From: JBNAGF01 sp049801055
GTDB lineage: Bacteria > Pseudomonadota > Alphaproteobacteria > Rhodobacterales > Rhodobacteraceae
DNA: 64,000 bases
Assembly (NCBI RefSeq): GCF_049801055.1
Contig: NZ_JBNAGF010000005.1
Span: forward strand, 1 to 64,000
Direction of reading: 5' to 3'
The translations under genes and the position numbers were made by a program. Shown piece after piece: positions 44,892 through 54,057 of this stretch (positions within the stretch are counted from its first letter, which is position 1; every line of letters starts with the position of its first letter). The notes below the pieces were generated by a model. It saw only the letters and a list, made by a program, of their open reading frames with translations, was not told where the DNA came from and did no database searches.

Positions 44892-46274
44892 ATGTTTCGC
44901 ATCCTGCTTTCGCTTCTGACCTTGATGATGGCAGTTCCGGCTCAAGCCGAAACGCGGGTTCCGCAATCGCAGGCCGAGATTGGCTTGGGGTTTGCTCCTG
45001 TGGTCAAGCGCGCTGCTCCGGCGGTGGTGAACATCTATGCCAAGATCGTGACCGAAGAGCAGGATAACCCGTTCTTTTCCGACCCGTTCTTCCGCGACTT
45101 CTTTCGTGGTTTCGGCGCACCCAGACCACGTGAGCGCGGGTCGCTCGGTTCAGGTGTGATCCTGTCGGACGATGGTTATGTGGTTTCGAACTACCATGTC
45201 GTCGGGATGGCCTCCGAGATTCGCGTGGTGACCACAGATCGACGCGAGTTTGGCGCTCAGGTCGTATTGGGGGACGAAGAAAGCGATATCGCAATCCTCC
45301 GATTGGAGGATGCCGACAAGCTGCCGTCGCTTTCCCTGCGTGATTCCGATCTGGTTGAGGTTGGCGAACTGGTTCTGGCAATCGGCAACCCCTTTGGGGT
45401 CGGGCAGACCGTCAGTTCCGGAATCGTTTCCGGTTTGGCCCGATCTGGTGCGGCTACGGGCAATGCGCGGGGGTATTTCATTCAGACCGATGCACCTATC
45501 AATCCCGGAAACTCTGGAGGAGCCCTGATCGACGTGAATGGCGATCTGATTGGTATCAACACTTCGATTCTCAGCCGGTCTGGCGGATCAAACGGTATTG
45601 GCTTTGCAATTCCGGCCAATCTCGTTGCCGAGTTTCTAAAACAGGCAAAATCCGGAAATGAGATCTTTCGACGCCCTTGGGCGGGGATGGCTGGGCAGCC
45701 AATGACCGCCGATATTGCCGAGTCGCTGGGGCTGGCTTTGCCGGTCGGTGTCGTCATCTCGGAACTGCATCCCGAAAGCCCGGTGTCCGCGGCCGGTTTA
45801 AGGGTCGGTGACGTGATAACACATGTGGATGGCGAAGAGGTGAACTCGCCTTCGGAAATGAAGTTCCGCATGTCCGTCTCGGGGATTGGCGGAACCTCCC
45901 GACTGACCCACCTGCGCGGCGGCCGGGCGCATGAGGCAAAGGTGGATCTGATCGTTGCACCGGACGAGCCCCCGTCGGAAGAGACCGAACTCGACGATCG
46001 CACGGTTTTACCTGGCCTGACCGTGGCGCGACTGAACCCTGCGGTGATATCCCGGTTTGGGCTGCCGTTGATGGCAAACGGGGTGATCGTCCTTGACCCC
46101 GGCCCATTCGGAGCTCGGGCCGGATTGCAACCGGGGGATATTCTGGCTGCAATAAACGGCGAAGAAATCTTGCGCCCTCGGGATGCGGACAAGGCTCTGA
46201 CCAGACCTGGGCGATGGGTCCAGGTGGATCTGTTGCGCCGCGGTCAGCGTATGTCTTTGCGATTCCGGCTCTGA
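44892..46274 (+). CDS. Do/DegQ-like periplasmic serine protease
   Basis: This HtrA-type protease-chaperone deals with misfolded envelope proteins. The 460-residue protein has a signal peptide with cleavage after VPAQA (residue 19), a trypsin-like domain with triad His102 (SNYHVVG), Asp132 (SDIAIL) and Ser208 (NPGNSGGAL), and two PDZ domains (about 245-335 and 360-455). The start at 44892 is where the signal peptide begins. Its stop lies three bases before rarA. It could be named degP/degQ/mucD-like; the exact subtype is not decided. Confidence 0.9.
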   Translation: MFRILLSLLTLMMAVPAQAETRVPQSQAEIGLGFAPVVKRAAPAVVNIYAKIVTEEQDNPFFSDPFFRDFFRGFGAPRPRERGSLGSGVILSDDGYVVSNYHVVGMASEIRVVTTDRREFGAQVVLGDEESDIAILRLEDADKLPSLSLRDSDLVEVGELVLAIGNPFGVGQTVSSGIVSGLARSGAATGNARGYFIQTDAPINPGNSGGALIDVNGDLIGINTSILSRSGGSNGIGFAIPANLVAEFLKQAKSGNEIFRRPWAGMAGQPMTADIAESLGLALPVGVVISELHPESPVSAAGLRVGDVITHVDGEEVNSPSEMKFRMSVSGIGGTSRLTHLRGGRAHEAKVDLIVAPDEPPSEETELDDRTVLPGLTVARLNPAVISRFGLPLMANGVIVLDPGPFGARAGLQPGDILAAINGEEILRPRDADKALTRPGRWVQVDLLRRGQRMSLRFRL

Positions 46275-46277
46275 CTC

Positions 46278-47591
46278 ATGGGCGATCTGTTCCACACAGA
46301 AAGCGGGAATGACGTCGAGCCGCCGCGCCCGCTTGCTGACCGGCTGCGCCCCAAAACTCTGGCTGAAGTCATCGGACAGGAACAGGTTCTGGGGCCGGAG
46401 GCGCCGCTCGGGGTGATGCTGTCCTCTGGCTCGCTCTCCAGCCTTGTCTTCTGGGGTCCGCCGGGGGTCGGAAAAACCACCATCGCCCGGCTTCTCGCGC
46501 AGGAAACGGATCTGCATTTCGTTCAGATCAGCGCGATCTTCACCGGTGTTCCCGATCTGAAGAAAGTGTTCGAAGCGGCCAAAATCCGTCGGCAGAACGG
46601 GCAGGGGACACTCCTCTTCGTTGACGAGATCCACCGCTTCAACAAGGCCCAGCAGGACGGATTTCTGCCGCACATGGAGGACGGGACGATCCTTCTTGTC
46701 GGGGCCACAACCGAGAACCCCTCGTTTGAACTGAATGCCGCTGTTCTGAGCCGGGCACAGGTTCTGGTGCTGGAACGATTGGGCCTTGCCGATCTTGAGC
46801 GTCTGACCCAACGCGCTGAAAAGGAGCTGGATCGTAAACTGCCTTTGACGCCTGCGGCCCGAGATGCGTTGTTTGAGATGGCCGATGGCGATGGCCGCGC
46901 ATTGCTCAATCTGATTGAGCAGGTCGCGGCGTGGCAGGTCAAGGAGCCGCTGGATTCTGAGGCACTCGGTTCGCGGCTCATGCGCCGAGCGACCAAATAT
47001 GACAAGTCGGGTGATGAGCATTACAACTTGATATCAGCGCTGCACAAATCTGTGCGTGGGTCAGATCCGGACGCGGCGCTCTATTGGTTTGCGCGGATGT
47101 TGCAAGGGGGCGAGGATCCCCGGTTCCTTGCTCGCCGTATCACACGTATGGCGGTCGAGGATATCGGTCTTGCCGATCCACAAGCACAGACACATTGCCT
47201 GCATGCTTGGGAAGTCTATGAACGTTTGGGCAGTCCCGAGGGCGAACTGGCACTTGCACAGGCCGTGGTCTACATCGCGCTCGCCCCGAAATCGAACGGC
47301 GCCTATGTCGGCTACAAGGCTGCGATGCGGTTGGCCAAACAATCGGGCAGTGAACCGCCGCCCAAGCATATCCTCAATGCTCCTACTTCGCTGATGAAGG
47401 ATCAGGGCTATGGGTCGGGCTATGCCTATGACCACGATGCCGAGGACGGATTCTCGGGCCAGAACTACTTCCCCGAAGGCATGAAACGCCCGGTTCTCTA
47501 CCAGCCAGTCGAACGTGGTTTTGAGCGCGAGTTGAAAAAACGCGTCGCGTATTTTGCGCGGTTGCGTGAACAGCGCGGCCGGGACGACTGA
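46278..47591 (+). CDS. rarA: Replication-associated recombination protein RarA (MgsA)
   Basis: RarA is an AAA+ ATPase that acts at stalled replication forks and on SSB-bound DNA. It has 437 residues, with Walker A GPPGVGKTT near residue 58, Walker B LLFVDEIHRFNKAQQD near residue 115, a sensor region and the C-terminal tetramerisation domain ending in RPVLYQPVERGFERELKKR. It lies three bases after the protease gene, an arrangement seen in related genomes. Confidence 0.93.
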   Translation: MGDLFHTESGNDVEPPRPLADRLRPKTLAEVIGQEQVLGPEAPLGVMLSSGSLSSLVFWGPPGVGKTTIARLLAQETDLHFVQISAIFTGVPDLKKVFEAAKIRRQNGQGTLLFVDEIHRFNKAQQDGFLPHMEDGTILLVGATTENPSFELNAAVLSRAQVLVLERLGLADLERLTQRAEKELDRKLPLTPAARDALFEMADGDGRALLNLIEQVAAWQVKEPLDSEALGSRLMRRATKYDKSGDEHYNLISALHKSVRGSDPDAALYWFARMLQGGEDPRFLARRITRMAVEDIGLADPQAQTHCLHAWEVYERLGSPEGELALAQAVVYIALAPKSNGAYVGYKAAMRLAKQSGSEPPPKHILNAPTSLMKDQGYGSGYAYDHDAEDGFSGQNYFPEGMKRPVLYQPVERGFERELKKRVAYFARLREQRGRDD

Positions 47592-47686
47592 CGCGGGGTC
47601 GCGTTCATCGCTACCCGGCGTCACAGATGACTTGTGACAGCGATGTGGTTTCCCTTTCGACATTCAATTTCGGGGAGGAAACTGGA

Positions 47687-48493
47687 ATGCCTGTATCAGT
47701 AGAGAAATCCGCAGACGTCTGGACCATTGTGCACGACCGCCCGGATGCACGAAATGCTGTCGATACTGAACACGCCCATGCTCTGGTCGATGCCTTTGCT
47801 GCGTTCGAAGAAGGGCCGGCGAACGTTGCGGTGTTCTGGGGTAAGGGGGGCAATTTCTGTGCCGGTTGGGATCTGAAACTTGCCTCCTCATTATCGGATC
47901 CGAACAGGCGAGATGCCTATTTCGAAGCTCATGCCTTTCCGGTCGGGTCGGCGCCGGTCGGGCCTGGCGCTTTGGGGCCATCACGGATGGAGCTTTCGAA
48001 ACCGGTTATCGGGGCCATCGAAGGCGCTGCTGTTGCGGGCGGCATGGAACTGGCACTGTGGTGCGATATCCGTGTCATGGCCGAAACCGCTTACTTGGGC
48101 GTGTATTGCCGCCGCTGGGGGATCACGCTGATGGATGGCGGTTCAGTTCGGTTGCCGCGTCTTGTCGGGCAGGGCAAGGCCTTGGAAATCGCCTTGACCG
48201 GGCGCAAGGTCGAAGCCGAAGAATGCGCACGTATTGGGCTTGCGGAACAGGTGGTGCCGCATGGTGAAGCACGCGCCGCCGCCGAAGCAATGGCCCGCGA
48301 AATCGCCCGCTTCCCGCAAGAAGCAGTGCGAGCCGACCGCCGTTCCATCATCGAGACGCGCGGCATGCCGGTGCGCGAGGCACTGAAGGTGGAATGGGCT
48401 AACGGGCTGGAAGCGATCAGAAGGGAAGGCACGGCAGGTGCCGGCCGATTCCGCGACGGTGCCGGGCGTCACGGGGATTTCGGGAATATCTGA
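47687..48493 (+). CDS. Enoyl-CoA hydratase/isomerase (crotonase) family protein
   Basis: The 268-residue protein has the crotonase fold: oxyanion-hole segments GGNFCAGWDLK near residue 53 and EGAAVAGGMELAL near residue 110. The exact substrate cannot be told; members act on CoA thioesters. The ATG at 47687 has a GGGGAGGAA site; the frame is open upstream to 47627. It is separated by 95 bases from rarA and 118 bases from crcB. Confidence 0.85.
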   Translation: MPVSVEKSADVWTIVHDRPDARNAVDTEHAHALVDAFAAFEEGPANVAVFWGKGGNFCAGWDLKLASSLSDPNRRDAYFEAHAFPVGSAPVGPGALGPSRMELSKPVIGAIEGAAVAGGMELALWCDIRVMAETAYLGVYCRRWGITLMDGGSVRLPRLVGQGKALEIALTGRKVEAEECARIGLAEQVVPHGEARAAAEAMAREIARFPQEAVRADRRSIIETRGMPVREALKVEWANGLEAIRREGTAGAGRFRDGAGRHGDFGNI

Positions 48494-48611
48494 CGAAAGG
48501 CAGAGCGGCCAGGCGGCGACCTGACCGTGTGAGAGTGCATCCTGACCGGGCCGAGCCGGGGTGGGACGCGGGAAACTTGACATCCCAGCCCGTGCGCGCG
48601 AGAGACCGCCC

Positions 48612-48992
48612 ATGATTTCTGCACTCATACACGTAGCGCTTGGTGGCGCGGCCGGGGCGATGGCGCGGTTCCTGACCGGAATGGGCGTGCTGCGCTTGTT
48701 CGGACCGCAGGAATTCCCGATTGCCATCATCCTTGTCAACGTCGTGGGATCATTTCTGATGGGTGTCTTCGTGGTGGCCGCATCTCATCGCGGTCTGACC
48801 CATCTGAGCCCGCTGATCATGACCGGTTTCATGGGGGGCTTCACCACCTTTTCGGCGTTTTCGCTTGAGGCGGTGACGCTCTATGAACGCGGCGCAATGG
48901 GGCATGCCGCGCTGTATGTGCTGCTGTCTGTCGGCCTTTCGATCGGGGCATTGTTCGCCGGACTTTTTCTGGCTCGAGGAGTATGGGCATGA
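48612..48992 (+). CDS. crcB: Fluoride exporter CrcB
   Basis: CrcB/Fluc is a small dual-topology channel that lets fluoride out. It has 126 residues with four hydrophobic helices. The motifs GGAAGAMARF at the start, NVVGSF in helix 2 and GFMGGFTTFSAFSLE in helix 3 (with the conserved Phe-rich pore segment) are present. No fluoride riboswitch was recognised in the 118-base upstream gap. It overlaps the next gene by four bases. Confidence 0.92.
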   Translation: MISALIHVALGGAAGAMARFLTGMGVLRLFGPQEFPIAIILVNVVGSFLMGVFVVAASHRGLTHLSPLIMTGFMGGFTTFSAFSLEAVTLYERGAMGHAALYVLLSVGLSIGALFAGLFLARGVWA

Positions 48993-50032
48993 GTGGTGTT
49001 CAGATGATTAGCGTTGGCGACGGCGACGGCGATCAGCGCCTGGACCGCTGGTTACGCAGGGCCTATCCGCATGTAAGCCAGGGTCGGATCGAGAAGATGT
49101 GCCGCAAGGGCGAGTTGCGGGTGGATGGCAGCAGGGTGAAAGCGTCGACCCGGTTGGAGGTCGGTCAGGTTGTCCGGGTGCCGCCGCTGCCCGACACGGA
49201 CCACAAACCTGCCGCACCGAAACGCGCCGTATCTGACGCCGACGCCAAGATGATCCGGGATTGCGTGATCTACCGTGACGACGACGTGCTTGTGCTGAAC
49301 AAACCGGCGGGCCTTCCGGTGCAGGGCGGAAGTGGCCAGACACGCCATGTGGATGGGCTCTCGGAGGCGCTGAGGTTCGGATATGACGAAAGTCCGCGCC
49401 TTGTTCACAGGCTCGACAAAGACACGACCGGCGCGCTTGTCATGGGGCGCACCCGCGAAGCTGCCAAGGGTTTGACGGCCGCCTTCCGCCACCGAAACAC
49501 CCGCAAGATCTACTGGGCTCTGGTGGCAGGTGTTCCGACACCCTATCTGGGCGAGATCAAGACCGGGCTGGTGAAAGCACCGGGCCACGGAAAACGTGGC
49601 GAAGGTGAAAAGATGATCGCGATCCATCCCGGCGAGATTGATGACACACCGGGCGCCAAGCGGGCGCACACACTGTATGCCACACTGTTTCGGGTGGCCG
49701 GGCGTGCATCTTGGGTGGCGATGGAGCCGGTAACCGGGCGTACACATCAGCTCAGGGCGCATATGGCCGGCATGGGCCATCCGATCATCGGCGACGGAAA
49801 GTATGGCGGTTCAGGGCAGGAAAATCTCGGCGATGGCTGGGGGGCGCAGCTTGGCGGAATCATTTCCAAGAAACTGCATCTACATGCGCGTCGCCTGTCT
49901 TTCGAGCATCCGGTTACCCGCAAGATGATCACCGTGACGGCCCCCTTGCCGGATCACATGAAAGAAAGCTGGCAGACATTCGGGTGGAGCGAGGATCTGG
50001 CCGAGGACGATCCTTTTGAGGGATTGCTGTGA
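48989..50032 (+). CDS. rluC: RluC-type 23S rRNA pseudouridine synthase
   Basis: The 347-residue enzyme would form pseudouridines in 23S rRNA. It has an N-terminal S4 domain (about residues 15-65, LDRWLRRAYPHVSQGRIE) and the RluA-type catalytic motif HRLDKDTTGALV with its Asp. It starts at 48989 rather than 48983 because GAGGAG sits seven bases before. It overlaps crcB by four bases and the following HAD gene by four bases. RluC versus RluD is judged from the S4 and motif context. Confidence 0.8.
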   Translation: MSGVQMISVGDGDGDQRLDRWLRRAYPHVSQGRIEKMCRKGELRVDGSRVKASTRLEVGQVVRVPPLPDTDHKPAAPKRAVSDADAKMIRDCVIYRDDDVLVLNKPAGLPVQGGSGQTRHVDGLSEALRFGYDESPRLVHRLDKDTTGALVMGRTREAAKGLTAAFRHRNTRKIYWALVAGVPTPYLGEIKTGLVKAPGHGKRGEGEKMIAIHPGEIDDTPGAKRAHTLYATLFRVAGRASWVAMEPVTGRTHQLRAHMAGMGHPIIGDGKYGGSGQENLGDGWGAQLGGIISKKLHLHARRLSFEHPVTRKMITVTAPLPDHMKESWQTFGWSEDLAEDDPFEGLL

Positions 50033-50703
50033 GCAATCCGCTGCAATTGGTGCTCTTCGACGTGGATGGCACTTTGGTGGACAGTCAGGCCAGCATCGTG
50101 TCGGCCATGACCGGTGCATTTGACGCGATCAACATGGCGGTGCCTGCGCGCAAGGCGATCCTGTCAATTGTCGGTCTGTCCTTGCCGCAGGCCATGGCGA
50201 GCTTGGCTCCGAACAGTGACGCGGCCGTCCATCAACGCCTCGTTGTCGCTTACAAGGAGTCCTATTTTGCGCAACGCCAGCAGCAGGGTGCATCACATTC
50301 CCCTCTGTATCCCGGCGCTCTGGATGTGTTGGAAACATTGCATTCGGTTCCCGATATCCTCCTCGGTGTCGCGACGGGAAAGTCGAAACGGGGGCTGGAT
50401 GCCCTGATCGAGGCACATGGGCTGGAACGTTTCTTTGTCACCCGTCAGGTGGCGGATTTTCATCCGTCGAAACCGCACCCGTCGATGATCGAGACAGCAC
50501 GTGCAGAAACCGGAGTCGAAACAGGCCAGACCGTTATGATCGGCGATACCAGCTTTGACATGGATATGGCCGCCGCCGCCGGGGTGAAGGGCATCGGGGT
50601 CAGCTGGGGATATCACCCTCCTTTAGACCTGCATCGCGCAGTTTGCGTAGTCGATAGATTTGATGAATTGCCACCTGCAATCCGTCAGGTCCTCAGCCAA
50701 TGA
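50029..50703 (+). CDS. HAD-IA family phosphatase
   Basis: The 224-residue protein belongs to the phosphoglycolate phosphatase-like HAD group. It has motif I FDVDGTLVDS (Asp nucleophile), motif II in GVATGKSK, and motif IV GDTSFDMDMA. It starts with GTG at 50029, overlapping the end of rluC. The pairing suggests co-translation. The substrate is not known. Confidence 0.87.
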   Translation: MSNPLQLVLFDVDGTLVDSQASIVSAMTGAFDAINMAVPARKAILSIVGLSLPQAMASLAPNSDAAVHQRLVVAYKESYFAQRQQQGASHSPLYPGALDVLETLHSVPDILLGVATGKSKRGLDALIEAHGLERFFVTRQVADFHPSKPHPSMIETARAETGVETGQTVMIGDTSFDMDMAAAAGVKGIGVSWGYHPPLDLHRAVCVVDRFDELPPAIRQVLSQ

Positions 50704-50718
50704 TCTGGATGTGAAACA

Positions 50719-51423
50719 ATGAGTGATTGGAAACCGAAACGCTTCTGGAAGGGTAGTGCAGTTGTCGAAGCCGATGGCGGTTTCACCGTTGAGCTAGACG
50801 GTCGACGGGTAAAGACACCGGCCAAGGCAGCGTTGATCCTGCCGACCCGGCCAATGGCCGAAGCGGCCGCGGCCGAATGGGACGCGCAGGAGAAAGAGGT
50901 CAATCCTGAAACCATGCCGGTGACGCGCTCGGCCAACGCTGCCATCGACAAGGTCAGCGTGCAGCATGACGAAGTTGCCGAGATGCTGGCGGCTTACGGT
51001 GATTCGGATCTGCTGTGCTATCGGGCGGACTCACCCGAGGCGCTCAACAGGCGACAGGCGGATCAATGGGATCCGGTGCTGGATTGGGCGACAACGGAAT
51101 TCGGTGTTCGACTTGAACCGCGGGTCGGCGTGATTCATGCGCCGCAGGATAGCTCGGCTTTGCAATCCTTGTCTGCCGCGGTGCACGCGCTTGATGATTT
51201 TAGGCTCGCGGCCTTTCACGATCTGGTAAGCCTGTCCGGCTCATTGATCCTTGGTTTCGCCGCGGCTCGGGGTTGGCGTGGCGCCGACGAAATCTGGTCT
51301 TTGTCGCGTCTTGACGAGAAATGGCAGGAAGAGCTGTGGGGCGAAGACGAGGAAGCGACGCAGCAGGCCGAGTTGAAACGGCAGGCATTTCTGCACGCTA
51401 AACGGTTCTACGACCTCGCATAA
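50719..51423 (+). CDS. ATP12 family chaperone
   Basis: ATP12 proteins assist assembly of the F1 ATP synthase alpha subunit. It has 234 residues and begins MSDWKPKRFWKGSAV; the RPMAEAAAAEWDAQ and MPVTRSANAAIDKV segments are family hallmarks. Bacterial members are typical of alphaproteobacteria, reflecting the mitochondrial ancestry. It follows the HAD gene by 15 bases and ends the crcB-rluC-HAD-ATP12 run. Confidence 0.9.
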   Translation: MSDWKPKRFWKGSAVVEADGGFTVELDGRRVKTPAKAALILPTRPMAEAAAAEWDAQEKEVNPETMPVTRSANAAIDKVSVQHDEVAEMLAAYGDSDLLCYRADSPEALNRRQADQWDPVLDWATTEFGVRLEPRVGVIHAPQDSSALQSLSAAVHALDDFRLAAFHDLVSLSGSLILGFAAARGWRGADEIWSLSRLDEKWQEELWGEDEEATQQAELKRQAFLHAKRFYDLA

Positions 51424-51638
51424 TGAGCCGCGCAGCCCAAATTTAGGGGGGCTGCCCTTGGGTCAAGCATATGCAGAACCATTGATTTCCCTGATCCAAG
51501 TCTTGACGTTTGTTGATGATTGCGCCCAAACTCGGCGCACCGAGTAAGGGGGGGGTCCCTACTACGGTGTCTACACCGGCGTCTACTCGCGCCGGATAAA
51601 CCGCCCCACAGGGGGTGGAACATCAGGAAGAGGTAAAA

Positions 51639-52655
51639 ATGAAGAAATCCGTATTTTTGGGCGCGCTGACCGTCGCCGGTCTTGCTGCCGGTGCTGCGGC
51701 AGCGGGCACGATGGACGACGTTAAGGCGCGCGGCAAACTGAACTGCGGCGTGACCACGGGTCTGGTTGGCTTCGCAGCGCCGGATTCGAACGGGGAATGG
51801 AATGGTTTTGACGTGGCCGTGTGCCGCGCCGTTGCAGCTGCGGTTCTGAACGATCCGACTGCTGTGGAATTCGTTCCCACGACCGGCAAAACGCGCTTCA
51901 CCGCTCTCGCTTCGGGCGAAATCGACATGCTGGCGCGCAACACCACCTGGACGTTCTCGCGCGACGTGGACCTCAAGTTCGAATTCGTTGGCATCAACTA
52001 CTATGATGGCCAGGGCTTTATCGCTCCGAAAGAACTGGGTGTTGGATCGGCAAAAGAACTCGACGGTGCCACCGTTTGTATCCAGACCGGCACCACGACC
52101 GAGCTGAACCTGGCGGACTTTTTCCGCTCGAACAACATCAGCTACGAGCCGGTCCCGATCGAAACCAACGCCGAAGGTCAGCAGCAGTATCTGGCTGGCG
52201 CATGCGACGTCTACACGACTGACGCATCGGGCCTTGCCGCGACCCGCGCTTCGTTCGAGAATCCCGGCGATCACGTGATCCTGCCGGAAATCATCTCCAA
52301 GGAGCCGCTCGGCCCGCTGGTCCGTCATGGCGACAACGAGTGGGGCGACGTTGTTCGCTGGACTCTGAACGCGCTGATCTCGGCAGAAGAGCTGGGTGTG
52401 ACCTCGGCAAACATCGGCGAAATGGCCGAAAGCACCGATAACCCGGAAATCCGTCGTCTGCTCGGCACCGAAGGCACCCTGGGCGAAATGCTGGGTCTCG
52501 ACGCCGATTGGGCCAAGCGCGCAATCATGGCCGGTGGCAACTATGGTGAGATCTTTGCCAAGAACATCGGCGAAGACACTCCGATCGGTCTGGCTCGCGG
52601 CCTGAACGCACAATGGACCGAAGGCGGCCTGCTCTACTCGCCGCCGTTCCGCTAA
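51639..52655 (+). CDS. aapJ: General L-amino acid ABC transporter substrate-binding protein AapJ
   Basis: This periplasmic binding protein has 338 residues, with an N-terminal signal peptide ending near AAAAG (residue 23) and a type 3 solute-binding fold. Landmarks are GKLNCGVTTGLVGF and the GKTRFTALASGEIDMLARNT segment. It matches the AapJ/BztA group that binds glutamate, glutamine, aspartate and related amino acids. A strong terminator follows, giving the usual high binding-protein level before the permease genes. The start at 51639 begins the signal peptide; AGGAAGAGG lies 7-15 bases upstream. Confidence 0.92.
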   Translation: MKKSVFLGALTVAGLAAGAAAAGTMDDVKARGKLNCGVTTGLVGFAAPDSNGEWNGFDVAVCRAVAAAVLNDPTAVEFVPTTGKTRFTALASGEIDMLARNTTWTFSRDVDLKFEFVGINYYDGQGFIAPKELGVGSAKELDGATVCIQTGTTTELNLADFFRSNNISYEPVPIETNAEGQQQYLAGACDVYTTDASGLAATRASFENPGDHVILPEIISKEPLGPLVRHGDNEWGDVVRWTLNALISAEELGVTSANIGEMAESTDNPEIRRLLGTEGTLGEMLGLDADWAKRAIMAGGNYGEIFAKNIGEDTPIGLARGLNAQWTEGGLLYSPPFR

Positions 52656-52666
52656 AATAACCGCAG

Positions 52667-52697
52667 AAAGGGCGCAGGAAACTCCTGCGCCCTTTTT
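52667..52697 (+). terminator. Terminator after aapJ
   Basis: AAAGGGCGCAGGA/TCCTGCGCCCTTT stem with loop AAC, then TT. Partial read-through would give less permease than binding protein. Confidence 0.88.
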
Positions 52698-52787
52698 GCA
52701 TTATCAGGGAGAACAGCCCGGTCTTCGGGAGCGAAGATCAACTTCGCCGAAGGGGAAAGACCGGGGCTACGGGGAAACACATAGGTC

Positions 52788-54056
52788 ATGACGACTCTCA
52801 CTGACCCGCCAAAGGAGCAGTTCCGGCTGTCCATGCTCCTCTACGATACGCGGTATCGATCAGCCACAATCCAGGTTATCGCGATGATCGGTTTCATGCT
52901 GTTGGCAGCTTGGCTGATCAACAACACGATCATCAATCTCAACACGTTGGGCAAAGAAGTCGGTTTCGGGTTCCTTCAGGAGCCAGCAAGCTATGACATC
53001 AACCAGCGGCTTCTGGAATATGACAGTCGCGATCTTCACCTTCGCGCCGCTTTCATCGGATTGCTGAACACGCTTGTGGTTGCTTTCCTTGGCTGCGTAA
53101 CGGCGACGGTCGTCGGTGTGTTTGTCGGTGTTCTGCGGCTGTCATCGAACTGGCTGGTCGCACGGATCATGACGGTCTATGTCGAGATGTTCCGGAACGT
53201 GCCGGTTCTGCTTTGGATCGTGTTGGCAATGGCCATCCTGATCGAGAGCCTGCCGTCACCCAAAGCGTTCCGCGGAGAGAATGCCACCGAAACCATGGAT
53301 CTGTGGGGGTCGGTCGCGGTTACCAATCGCGGTGTCTATATCCCCGAGCCGCTCTTTTCGCGTAGCTTGGGCAACATCCACCTGTTCGGAGACAGCGCGC
53401 TTCGCTTTGACGTTTCGCTGGACCTTATTGCCATTCTGGTGGTTCTGGGGCTCAGCATCTGGGGAATGCGCAAAACCGTAGCTTGGGCGAACAACGTTCA
53501 GGAATCCACCGGCGATCGCCCCAAAACGTGGCACATTCTGATCGGCCTTCTGTTCGGACCGACCATCATCCTTTTGATCGCTCTGGGCTTTCACCTTGGA
53601 TATCCGGAGCTGAAGGGATTTAACTTCAAGGGCGGCACGCATCTTCGAAATTCTCTGATTGCGCTATGGCTTGCACTCTCTCTCTACACTGCGGCGTTTA
53701 TCGCCGAGATTGTGAGAGCGGGTATTCTTGCTATCTCCAAGGGCCAGACCGAGGCTGCTTCGGCTTTGGGCTTGCGTTCGGGACGCACTATGCGGCTGGT
53801 AATCCTGCCGCAGGCTCTGCGGGTTATCATTCCGCCGATGATTTCGAACTACCTGAACCTGACCAAGAACTCGTCGCTGGCGATCGCGGTTGGCTACATG
53901 GATATCACCGGCACCCTTGGTGGTATCACCATGAACCAGACCGGGCGTGAACTGGAATGTGTTCTGCTTCTCATGCTTGTTTATCTGATGATCTCGCTGA
54001 GCATCTCGGCGGTGATGAACTGGTACAACGAACGCGTCAAATTGGTGGAGCGGTGA
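52788..54056 (+). CDS. aapQ: Amino acid ABC transporter permease AapQ
   Basis: This is one of two unequal membrane subunits of the Aap importer. It has 422 residues. The hydrophobic N-terminal region (LLAAWLINNTIINL) is followed by the ABC permease EAA loop EAASALGLRSGRTMRLVILP at the C-terminal half. The central insertion (about residues 160-265) is a known feature of AapQ/BztB. It is separated by one base from aapM. Confidence 0.92.
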   Translation: MTTLTDPPKEQFRLSMLLYDTRYRSATIQVIAMIGFMLLAAWLINNTIINLNTLGKEVGFGFLQEPASYDINQRLLEYDSRDLHLRAAFIGLLNTLVVAFLGCVTATVVGVFVGVLRLSSNWLVARIMTVYVEMFRNVPVLLWIVLAMAILIESLPSPKAFRGENATETMDLWGSVAVTNRGVYIPEPLFSRSLGNIHLFGDSALRFDVSLDLIAILVVLGLSIWGMRKTVAWANNVQESTGDRPKTWHILIGLLFGPTIILLIALGFHLGYPELKGFNFKGGTHLRNSLIALWLALSLYTAAFIAEIVRAGILAISKGQTEAASALGLRSGRTMRLVILPQALRVIIPPMISNYLNLTKNSSLAIAVGYMDITGTLGGITMNQTGRELECVLLLMLVYLMISLSISAVMNWYNERVKLVER

Positions 54057-54057
54057 T

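Noticed and set aside
48494..48611. Fluoride riboswitch before crcB
   Set aside because: The gap before crcB is short and I could not find the conserved riboswitch segments. The gene overlaps rluC downstream and may be expressed from an upstream promoter.
51503..51531. Promoter candidate before aapJ (TTGACG, 17 bases, CCAAAC)
   Set aside because: The -10 hexamer has no TA start, so the match rests only on the -35. Another element must drive aapJ, but I could not identify it.
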